From NCBI GenBank assembly GCA_023251135.1, contig JAHEZJ010000001.1:33047-97046 (forward strand): 64,000 nucleotides of DNA, read 5' to 3'. Positions 26,926 to 33,868 of the stretch are shown piece after piece (within the stretch, counting starts at the first letter, position 1; each line of letters begins with the position of its first letter). The position numbers and the translations under genes were made by a program. This DNA comes from Flavobacterium sp. (GTDB lineage Bacteria; Bacteroidota; Bacteroidia; Flavobacteriales; Flavobacteriaceae). The notes under the pieces were generated by a model. It saw only the letters and a list, made by a program, of their open reading frames with translations. It had not been told where the DNA came from and ran no database searches.

Positions 26926-28146
26926 ATGATGAGTAAATTTACTTATATAGATCTTTTTGCTGGTTGTGGAGGATTATCTCTGGGATTACATCAAGCTGGA
27001 TGGCAAGGTCTTTTTGCTGTTGAGAAAAGTCCAGATGCATTCAAGACACTTGAACACAACTTAATAAATAACAAAAATCATTTTAATTGGCCTAAGTGGC
27101 TTCCTCAAAAAGCACATGAGATCAATACTGTGCTCGATGAATACGCTTCTAATTTAGAAAAATTAAAAGGAAAAGTTACTATGATCGCGGGAGGTCCGCC
27201 TTGTCAAGGTTTTTCAATGGCAGGAAAACGTAATGAATTTGATTTAAGAAATGATCTTATAAACTCCTATATCAATTTTGTAAAGATTGTTGAACCGAAA
27301 ATTATTTTCTTCGAAAATGTAAAAGGTTTTACAATGGAATTTAAAAAAAATAAAGAAAAAGGAATAGCATATTCTTCCCAAGTTACACAAAAATTAAACG
27401 ATGCTGGTTATTTTGTAAAAGGACAACTAGTGAATTTTGGAGACTATGGTGTTCCTCAAAAAAGAACTCGTTTTATTCTTGTTGGTATAAAAAAGACGCT
27501 TTCAAACGCTACACAGGAAAAAGCTGAAAGTTTTTTTGAATCTTTAAAAAATAATCGTTTTGAGTTTTTAAAAGAAAAAGGATTAGATGTAGGAACAAAT
27601 CTTCAAGATGCAATTTCCGATTTATTCCAAAAACATGGATTAAAGGAAACACCGGAATATCCAAGCTTTCAATCTGGAATTTATGGGAAAGAAAAAGGAA
27701 ATTATCAAAAATTGATGCGTTCAGGAATTGAACATAAAATTGCTGACAGTCATCGTTTTCCGAAACACTCTTCTGAGATAATAAATCGTTTCAAAAATAT
27801 TCTGGAAGAAACTTCTATTGACAGAAGAAACTTTAACGTTAGTAAAATTATTCAAGAAAAATACAATATCAAGAAAAGAACAGTTATCCCTTTAAACGGA
27901 TTAGATAAGACACCTACAATTACAACCCTTCCTGACGATTACATACATTATTCAGAACCTAGAATTTTAACCGTACGTGAATATGCCCGTATTCAATCAT
28001 TTCCAGATTGGTACATTTTTCAAGGAAAATACACAACTGGAGGTATACGCAGAACCCAAGAAGTTCCAAGATACACTCAAATTGGAAACGCAATTCCACC
28101 GTTATTTAGTGAGCAAAGTGGATTGATTTTAAAACAACTCATCTAA
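26926..28146 (+). CDS. DNA (cytosine-5) methyltransferase
   Basis: A 406-aa enzyme that transfers a methyl group from S-adenosylmethionine to carbon 5 of cytosine in a specific DNA site. Motif I is I-D-L-F-A-G-C-G-G-L at 8-17. Motif IV is G-G-P-P-C-Q-G-F-S at 89-97, with catalytic C93. Motif VI is F-E-N-V at 129-132, motif VIII Q-K-R-T-R-F at 178-183, motif IX R-I-L-T-V-R-E-Y-A-R-I-Q-S-F-P, and motif X I-G-N-A-I-P-P near the end. The target-recognition region is about 200-330; the site cannot be read from it. The stop codon abuts the start of the next gene with no gap. No endonuclease gene is next to it, unlike a classical restriction-modification pair. Confidence 0.95.
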   Translation: MMSKFTYIDLFAGCGGLSLGLHQAGWQGLFAVEKSPDAFKTLEHNLINNKNHFNWPKWLPQKAHEINTVLDEYASNLEKLKGKVTMIAGGPPCQGFSMAGKRNEFDLRNDLINSYINFVKIVEPKIIFFENVKGFTMEFKKNKEKGIAYSSQVTQKLNDAGYFVKGQLVNFGDYGVPQKRTRFILVGIKKTLSNATQEKAESFFESLKNNRFEFLKEKGLDVGTNLQDAISDLFQKHGLKETPEYPSFQSGIYGKEKGNYQKLMRSGIEHKIADSHRFPKHSSEIINRFKNILEETSIDRRNFNVSKIIQEKYNIKKRTVIPLNGLDKTPTITTLPDDYIHYSEPRILTVREYARIQSFPDWYIFQGKYTTGGIRRTQEVPRYTQIGNAIPPLFSEQSGLILKQLI

Positions 28147-30525
28147 ATGCAAAATCCTCTCTCTTTTAAAGTTAGCTCTGCCTTAAAAAACATAATTGGA
28201 AGTGATTTAATCAGTGATGATTTCATTGCAGTTTTTGAATTGGTGAAAAATGCATACGATGCTCATGCTACAACCGTTGAAATAATTTTTAAAAATATAT
28301 ACACAAAGCAAGCAAAAATAGTTATTAAAGACAATGGTAAAGGAATGAACTATTATGACTTAGTAAACAAATGGTTGTTTGTAGCATATTCTGCAAAAAT
28401 TGAAGGTACTGAAGAAGACAATTATGACTATCGGGATAAAATTAAAGTTAAGAGGGCGTATGCAGGAGCAAAAGGTATTGGAAGATTTTCATGCGATAGA
28501 CTTGGTAGCAATCTTTATCTGGAGACTATTAAAGACGAGCCAAATCCAAAGGTCGAAGTATTAATAACTGATTGGAGTAAATTCGAAACTGACATAAAAG
28601 ATGAATTTGTTGACATAAACGTACTACAAGAAACAATCGAACAAAGCAATTTCAATATTGATCATGGGACAGTTTTAGAAATAACTAACCTAAAAAACAA
28701 ATGGAACAGAGAAAAATTTCTTCAATTAAAAGATGCATTATCTAGACTTATTAATCCTAATACGATTAATGAAAATGATTCGTTTAAAATTATATTGAAA
28801 GTCCCTGAAGAACTTGAAAATGATAGCAAACAAATTATCAAAAACAAAAAAAGGGTTCAGCATCCTAAAAAACCAATTGATTCAAATTTAGTAAATTACA
28901 TCGATATTGTTAATGTTGAGATTCAAAATTTAATATTTGATACTCTAGGTATAAAAACTACTTATATTGAGTCCAAGACTAAAGGATCTGAAATTACTAC
29001 TCAATTATTTGAAGCAGGAAAAAAGGTTTATTCCTTAACAGAGGAGAATCCATTTTCAAATTTTACAGATATAAATTTTGCAATTTATTTTTTAAATCAG
29101 TCTGCAAAATCAATTTTCAGTAGACGCATGGGATTGCAACCAGTTGAGTATGGTCATATTTTTGTCTATAAAAATGGTCTTAGAATTTTTCCTTATGGAG
29201 AACGAGGAGAAGACCCGTTAAAAATGGATAATCGAAAGGCTCAAGGACATAGTCGATATCTTGGAACTCGTGAAGTCATAGGTTATATTTCAATTGAAGG
29301 CATAAATAATAATCTACGAGAAACTTCTAGTCGTGGTGATGGATTAATAAAAACCCAAACATATTTAGATTTAGAAAATTGGTTCTATGAAACTTTAAAA
29401 AAATTAGAAAAATATACGATAGATGTTACTGATTGGGGAAACTCGCTTTCTCAAGAAGATTTCATAAATTTTGACAATGTTTTTATTAAAAATAGGGGGC
29501 AACAAAATGAGAAAATAAATGATGTCAACGATAATTTAAGGAAATTACTAAACGGATTAACAAATTCTAAAAATGTAATTAGATTTGAAGTTTCTGATGA
29601 AATTTTAAATATCCTTAATAGAAAATCAGAGAACTCATTAAAAACAGTATTAAGCAACCTTACTGAACAAATAGAAACCGGTTCTTTTGATAAAAATGAA
29701 GTTATAAAAACAATTCAAAGAGCTGAAAAGAAAATCAATGACCTTCAAAAAATAAAAGAAGAAGCTGAAGAAGAAGCTTTTACAAAATTAATTGAAAATG
29801 AAAAATTAGAAAAAGAGCTTAGAGATGAAATTACTAAGAAACTTTTTGATAATTCAATCAACAATAGAGATAAGGAAGACCTTTTAACATTACAACATCA
29901 AATAGTCCACACAGCAGGAAATATTACATTTAGTCTTGACGAATTAATAAAATCAATAAATAGTAATTTATCTAAAGATGTTTTAATTGAAGAAGTTCTC
30001 AACATTAATCTTGAAGTAAAAAAGATACTAAGTGCATCCCGATTTGTTACGAATGCAGGATTTAGTATGGAAAGTGAAAAAATAACAGAAGATATTGTAC
30101 AATTTTCCCATGATTATATAGTAAATAATTACATCCCGAATAATTCTTTTATTCATCAAAAAAGACCAATAAACATAGTTTTTGAACCTTTAGATAAAAT
30201 ATCTCATAAGATTCAATTTAGACCTTTAGAAATTACAGTTCTTTTTGATAATTTATTCAGCAATTCGAAAAAAGCAAATTCAAAAAATATTTTTATAAAA
30301 TGGGTAAAAACAGAATCAGAGATTATTTTACATTTTAAAGATGATGGTGACGGAATACCTACCGAGATTAAAACACAGGTATTTGATTTTGGTTTTACAA
30401 AAAGTAATGGATCTGGTATTGGTCTATACCAAACTAAAGAAACATTAAAAAAAATAGGTGCAAGCATTAAAATAAATAATAATTTAGAAATAGGAGTTGA
30501 ATTTTTAATAATATTTCCATTATGA
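28147..30525 (+). CDS. two-ATPase GHKL protein: MORC/Hsp90-like N-domain plus histidine kinase C-domain
   Basis: A 792-aa soluble protein. Residues 20-120 form a first GHKL ATP-binding domain: E-L-V-K-N-A-Y-D-A at 31-39, D-N-G-K-G-M at 62-67 and G-A-K-G-I-G-R-F-S at 107-115, as in MORC, MutL and Hsp90. Residues about 330-400 look like the S5-fold partner domain of the MORC type (Y-K-N-G-L-R-I-F-P-Y-G-E at 341-352, S-S-R-G-D-G-L at 394-400). A coiled coil follows (about 515-575), then a helix with two candidate phospho-acceptors, H584 and H588. The second GHKL domain is a histidine-kinase catalytic core: N-box D-N-L-F-S-N-S-K-K-A at 701-710, G1 D-D-G-D-G-I-P at 732-738, G2 G-S-G-I-G-L at 755-760. 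No membrane segments are seen, so it would sense an intracellular signal. It overlaps the next gene by 4 bases. Confidence 0.85.
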   Translation: MQNPLSFKVSSALKNIIGSDLISDDFIAVFELVKNAYDAHATTVEIIFKNIYTKQAKIVIKDNGKGMNYYDLVNKWLFVAYSAKIEGTEEDNYDYRDKIKVKRAYAGAKGIGRFSCDRLGSNLYLETIKDEPNPKVEVLITDWSKFETDIKDEFVDINVLQETIEQSNFNIDHGTVLEITNLKNKWNREKFLQLKDALSRLINPNTINENDSFKIILKVPEELENDSKQIIKNKKRVQHPKKPIDSNLVNYIDIVNVEIQNLIFDTLGIKTTYIESKTKGSEITTQLFEAGKKVYSLTEENPFSNFTDINFAIYFLNQSAKSIFSRRMGLQPVEYGHIFVYKNGLRIFPYGERGEDPLKMDNRKAQGHSRYLGTREVIGYISIEGINNNLRETSSRGDGLIKTQTYLDLENWFYETLKKLEKYTIDVTDWGNSLSQEDFINFDNVFIKNRGQQNEKINDVNDNLRKLLNGLTNSKNVIRFEVSDEILNILNRKSENSLKTVLSNLTEQIETGSFDKNEVIKTIQRAEKKINDLQKIKEEAEEEAFTKLIENEKLEKELRDEITKKLFDNSINNRDKEDLLTLQHQIVHTAGNITFSLDELIKSINSNLSKDVLIEEVLNINLEVKKILSASRFVTNAGFSMESEKITEDIVQFSHDYIVNNYIPNNSFIHQKRPINIVFEPLDKISHKIQFRPLEITVLFDNLFSNSKKANSKNIFIKWVKTESEIILHFKDDGDGIPTEIKTQVFDFGFTKSNGSGIGLYQTKETLKKIGASIKINNNLEIGVEFLIIFPL

Positions 30526-31457
30526 AATTAGATTATAATATTTTATGGGTTGATGACAGAATTAAGGAACGCCCTTTTCAAAAAATAATAGAACAGACTA
30601 AAAGCTTTCTTTTAGATCAATACTTCAAATGTAATATAAATGAGGCCGAAGATTTTAATCAATTTAAAGACTTCTTTTCTAGCAAAACTGAGTTTGATAT
30701 CATTATAACTGATTATTCACTTAACGAAGGAACGTTCGGCAGTCAAGTAATTGATTTTATTAGAGATAGCCAACATAATTTCACTGAAATTTTCTTTTAC
30801 TCAGCAAATAGTGACTTAAAAGACATTAGGCTTTTTAGTAGTAATCGCATAACTTTTTTTCAACTAACTGGAGGTGATTATAAAGAATTAGAAACTGAAA
30901 TTTTAGCAGTCATAAATCAAACAGTAAAAAAGTTTCAACATATTGTCACTATGAGGGGGATGATTATTCAAGAAACCAGTAGTTTAGATGTTACAATGTC
31001 AGATTTAGCAACTAAAGTCCTAAAAAGCGATTTGACTAACTTTATTTCACAAAATCCTCAAATTGAATTTAAAAAGATAGTCGAAGGCTTTTTTAAAAAT
31101 ATACAACAAAATGCATCAGAAAAGCATACAAAAGCTTTTTCTAATAAACTAACTGATATTTTGAAAGATGATATAATTTTCAATACAGGTGAAAAAATAA
31201 ACACAATTGGGCTATTTATTGACGAACTAATCGAAAAAGGATTTAAACTTGATAAATTCACAGACGATTATAAAGTATCCATTAATAAAGTTAGAAATAA
31301 TTTTGCTCATGCAGTGCTAGAAATTGATCCAAACACTGGCAGACAATTTTTCAAAAAAGGAGACTACACATTCAACGAAGAAAACTGTAAAGACATCAGA
31401 AAGAATATTTTAAAACATAAAACTAACATTGAAAATCTTCAATCTCTTATCAAATAG
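30522..31457 (+). CDS. receiver-domain protein with HEPN-like C-terminal region
   Basis: A 311-aa cytoplasmic protein. Residues 4-135 look like a response-regulator receiver: I-L-W-V-D-D at 7-12 (acidic pair D11, D12), phospho-acceptor D64 in I-I-T-D-Y-S, and S94 in F-F-Y-S-A-N. The usual lysine is not evident; the corresponding strand reads F-F-Q-L-T. Residues 140-311 appear helical and contain K-V-R-N-N-F-A-H-A-V at 256-265. This is the R-N-x3-H pattern (R258, H263) that forms the RNase active site in HEPN-domain toxins and defence proteins. The ATGA overlap with the kinase gene implies a matched pair. HEPN is inferred from the motif and its position in a helical tail, not from a search. 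Confidence 0.72.
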   Translation: MKLDYNILWVDDRIKERPFQKIIEQTKSFLLDQYFKCNINEAEDFNQFKDFFSSKTEFDIIITDYSLNEGTFGSQVIDFIRDSQHNFTEIFFYSANSDLKDIRLFSSNRITFFQLTGGDYKELETEILAVINQTVKKFQHIVTMRGMIIQETSSLDVTMSDLATKVLKSDLTNFISQNPQIEFKKIVEGFFKNIQQNASEKHTKAFSNKLTDILKDDIIFNTGEKINTIGLFIDELIEKGFKLDKFTDDYKVSINKVRNNFAHAVLEIDPNTGRQFFKKGDYTFNEENCKDIRKNILKHKTNIENLQSLIK

Positions 31458-31601
31458 ATAAAAACAAAGTAAATATTTATATCAAATAATATACAGATTT
31501 AGAATTTCGAAACTGGAAAAAGATATCATCAAAAAGAATTTATTTAGATTCCTGTATTCTTAAAATTCAAAATACCATAAACGAAAGACAAAACAAAAAC
31601 T

Positions 31602-31627
31602 AAAAAAGCCACTTCACAGTGGCTTTT
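31602..31627. terminator. terminator between the cassette and the small paralogue
   Basis: Perfect stem AAAAGCCACT / AGTGGCTTTT with loop TCAC between converging genes. It lies 145 bases past the cassette and 8 bases from the stop codon of the minus-strand gene. Confidence 0.85.
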
Positions 31628-31634
31628 CAACTAT

Positions 31635-31871
31635 TTAATCGTTAGCATCCAAATAAGGATTTAAATTTTCGGCTAATTGATTGAGCCAGTAAAAACCATT
31701 TTGGAGGTTTGTTTTCTCGGATTGTAAGGGTTCGTGTTCCTGCATTACGCTTAAGGCAAGCACATAGTTTACCTGGCGAATGGTTTTTGCCATCGTTGCG
31801 GGATCAATCGAATTGCTGAAAAAATCAGTTAACCTTAATTCGGTTTCTTTGGAAAGGGTGGTTGTACTCAT
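31635..31871 (-). CDS. small conserved protein, paralogue of the 12984 gene
   Basis: A 78-aa helical protein of unknown function, closely related over its full length to the 77-aa product of 12984-13217; the conserved C-terminal half has N-G-F-Y-W-L-N-Q-L-A-E and L-N-P-Y-L-D. No signal peptide or membrane segment. Its start codon is part of a 21-base direct repeat whose other copy lies 121 bases upstream (31989-32009), so the leader and start were duplicated. A 55-codon frame runs from the upstream ATG through to within this gene in another phase. It lies just beyond the methyltransferase cassette but on the opposite strand, so a functional link is not implied. Confidence 0.75.
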   Translation of the reverse strand: MSTTTLSKETELRLTDFFSNSIDPATMAKTIRQVNYVLALSVMQEHEPLQSEKTNLQNGFYWLNQLAENLNPYLDAND

Positions 31872-32009
31872 AATCTGAAAGTTTAGGAAATATAAAACCC
31901 GAATGGGTTAGCTGTCCTACGCCTTTCAGAGCGTTGCAGTTGTTTCCAATACCGCCAGCGTACCACACGGGCAAAAGTTTAGTCAAGTTCATAATCTGAA
32001 AGTTTAGGA
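31868..32009 (-). repeat. 21-bp direct repeats flanking a structured leader segment
   Basis: The 21-base sequence 31868-31888 recurs exactly at 31989-32009, an offset of 121 bases (on the minus strand TCCTAAACTTTCAGATTATG plus one base). Between them lies a segment with small hairpins on the minus strand (ACGC-TCTGAAAG-GCGT, and ACCC-ATTC-GGGT). The downstream copy contains the start codon of the 31635 gene. The segment could be a duplicated leader, a structured 5' RNA or a small insertion. Confidence 0.6.
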
Positions 32010-32348
32010 CTGCGAAGATATGAAAACCAAAAAAGTTATGGAGGATTTTCTTAGTTTTTAACTTATAGACTGTTTGTGCGGGGAGCTTCGACTTCGCTCA
32101 GTCTGACAATGTGTTATATTGAAGCCTTTTGTTTTTGTTTGGCCTTGCTCAGTTTGACAATATTGATGATATTATTCATTTTCTGAAAGGACAAACTTTG
32201 CGGAATTTCTGGTGTGATTCCTCGTTCCTCGGAATGGCAAACCGAGCGCAAAAAAAGCACAATTAATTTCTTAATGTTTTATTAACCTACTTGTGTTTTT
32301 ATTAAAAAAAAGATAGCTTTGAGAAACAATCATTAAATATAAACCCAT
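31872..32348. other. spacer between the small paralogue and hpf
   Basis: 477 bases without a confident gene. The left part holds the direct-repeat segment described separately. The middle has flavobacterial spacer phrases ('cttcgacttcgctcagtctgacaatgtg' in pieces, about 32086-32112, and 'gtgtgattcctcg' near 32211). The right end holds the hpf promoter. Confidence 0.6.
32291..32321 (+). promoter_or_regulatory. promoter of hpf
   Basis: TTG at 32291-32293, a 20-base spacer and TAGCTTTG at 32314-32321, a full match to TAnnTTTG, 27 bases before the start codon. Confidence 0.8.
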
Positions 32349-32663
32349 ATGAAAATTCAGATCAATACCGACAAGAACATCGAAGGACACGAAAGATTAG
32401 AAGCTTATTTCTCTGGCGAATTAGAAAAAGGTTTAGCGCGTTTTGAGGAAAAAATAACCCGCGTCGAAGTACATTTCGGCGATGAAAACGGAGAGAAATT
32501 TAGCGTAAACGATAAAAAATGTGTGATTGAAGTTCGTACCGCAAAATTACAACCAGTAACCGTTACAGAACATGCCGATACACTCGAAAGAGCTTTTAGT
32601 GGTGCATTGGCGAAGGCAAAAAAATCTCTTACGACTACTTTCGAAAAAATGAAAGCGTATTAA
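32349..32663 (+). CDS. hpf: ribosome hibernation-promoting factor, HPF/YfiA family
   Basis: A 104-aa protein of the short HPF/YfiA type, which binds the small ribosomal subunit and keeps ribosomes inactive during stress or stationary phase. The fold signature is visible: the first strand M-K-I-Q-I-N-T, the helix E-R-L-E-A-Y-F-S-G-E-L-E-K, the strand I-T-R-V-E-V-H-F-G-D-E-N and the last helix A-L-A-K-A-K-K-S-L. It lacks the C-terminal extension of long HPF. It has its own promoter and terminator. Confidence 0.92.
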   Translation: MKIQINTDKNIEGHERLEAYFSGELEKGLARFEEKITRVEVHFGDENGEKFSVNDKKCVIEVRTAKLQPVTVTEHADTLERAFSGALAKAKKSLTTTFEKMKAY

Positions 32664-32680
32664 TTTATATCCCATCCATA

Positions 32681-32720
32681 AAAATGGCCTTATCTCTAAT
32701 CCGGATAAGGCCATTTTTTA
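32681..32720. terminator. bidirectional terminator after hpf
   Basis: Stem AAAATGGCCTTATC / GATAAGGCCATTTT with a T run, between converging genes. It just reaches the stop codon of the minus-strand gene. Confidence 0.88.
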
Positions 32721-33374
32721 TTTTAGCAAAGCCATCATTTCTGCCCAATGCAATATTTTTACTTTCTGATCTAATTGCGCTGTACTTTTTACCATTGCTT
32801 TGGCGATATCTTCGGCCTCTATTCCTTTGTATTTACTTAAGCTTCCCACAAACAATGGGTTAATCAATTTGAATATTCCAATGAATACTTTTTCCATCGG
32901 TCGGCTTTCTTTTCGGTCTCCTAAAATCATTGAAGGACGAAAGATATAAGTATGTTCTAAATTCAGATTTATGATACCCTGTTCGGTTTCTCCTTTTAAT
33001 TTGGTATAAAATATTGATGATGTTGCATTTGCACCAAGTGCCGAAACCAGAAAAACAGCTTTTGCTCCGTTTTCTTTTGCCAGTTTTGATGCCAGAATCG
33101 GGTAATCGTGATCTATTTGATAGTATAACTTTTTATCGGGCGTTTTCTTTTGTGTGGTGCCGAGAGCGATAAAAACATCATCGGCCTGAATGTCCTTCAC
33201 CACTTTGGATAAGGAGTTAAAATCACCTATCAGCATTTTTAGTTTTGGATGCTGGATGTTTAAATCTTTCCTTACTACAATTATTACTTGTTCGTAGTTA
33301 TTGTTGTTCAACAAATTTTCGAGAATATAAGAGCCAACCAGCCCGCTTGCTCCGTACAGAATTGCTTTTTTCAT
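32718..33374 (-). CDS. NAD(P)-binding protein, atypical short-chain/epimerase type
   Basis: A 218-aa cytoplasmic protein with a Rossmann fold: nucleotide loop G-A-S-G-L-V-G-S-Y-I at residues 8-17, then A-L-G-T-T-Q-K and V-S-A-L-G-A-N strands. A Y-x3-K-like pair occurs in Y-T-K-L-K-G-E-T-E near 120-128, and F-R-P-S-M-I-L-G-D-R follows near 145. This pattern is that of HTATIP2/NmrA-like NAD(P)H-binding proteins. The substrate is unknown; some relatives act only as redox sensors. Confidence 0.82.
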   Translation of the reverse strand: MKKAILYGASGLVGSYILENLLNNNNYEQVIIVVRKDLNIQHPKLKMLIGDFNSLSKVVKDIQADDVFIALGTTQKKTPDKKLYYQIDHDYPILASKLAKENGAKAVFLVSALGANATSSIFYTKLKGETEQGIINLNLEHTYIFRPSMILGDRKESRPMEKVFIGIFKLINPLFVGSLSKYKGIEAEDIAKAMVKSTAQLDQKVKILHWAEMMALLK

Positions 33375-33868
33375 AAGTAAGGCGATTTGTTTGCTCGAAG
33401 TTAATTTTTTTTGCCACAGATTTCACAGATTAGAATGATTACTTTTTTTTTCTCGCAGATTGAGCAGATTTTTTTAATCTTTTAAACTAAAACTCCAGCG
33501 GAGTGTTATATCTATAGCTAATTTTAGTATGCGCTATTATAATCCAGCTCCAGCGGAGCGACATATAATTTTTAGTACGATTCCATATGTCACCCCGATG
33601 GGGTTCTGTTAATGTGTGTTTTTTAATTTCCTATAAATTTATCGCCCCGCTGGAGCTCTAAATATATTGTTTCGATTTTTTTTATAAATATATTCGTCGG
33701 GATGGGATTTAAAATAAATTATACCCAAAAACCTTAATTAAGATAATAATAACGCTTTTTGATATTGTAAGAAGTAATTTTGCAGTCCCAAAAGAGGAAC
33801 TTGGTTTTTGAAATAGAACAAGTTTCTTAATTGAGATTATCCATTACAAATTATTAAAAATTACCCTC
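33375..33868. other. repeat-rich spacer
   Basis: 494 bases without a gene. It has the 'gccacagatt' phrase (about 33411-33430), a block of short palindromes (33490-33660) and a -7-like TAATTTTG at 33775-33782, which may drive the next plus-strand gene although a well-spaced TTG is lacking. Confidence 0.6.
33490..33660. repeat. block of 13-bp palindromes
   Basis: Three perfect 13-base hairpins with 3-base loops: ACTCC-AGC-GGAGT (33492-33504), GCTCC-AGC-GGAGC (33547-33559) and ACCCC-GAT-GGGGT (33592-33604). A further CCCCGCTGGAGCTC (from about 33644) follows. Phrases such as GGAGCGACATAT and TATGTCACCCC surround them. They look like members of a dispersed Bacteroidetes intergenic family. Confidence 0.65.

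Noticed and set aside
26926..31457. classical type II restriction-modification system
   Set aside because: The methyltransferase is clear, but neither neighbour shows a restriction nuclease motif.
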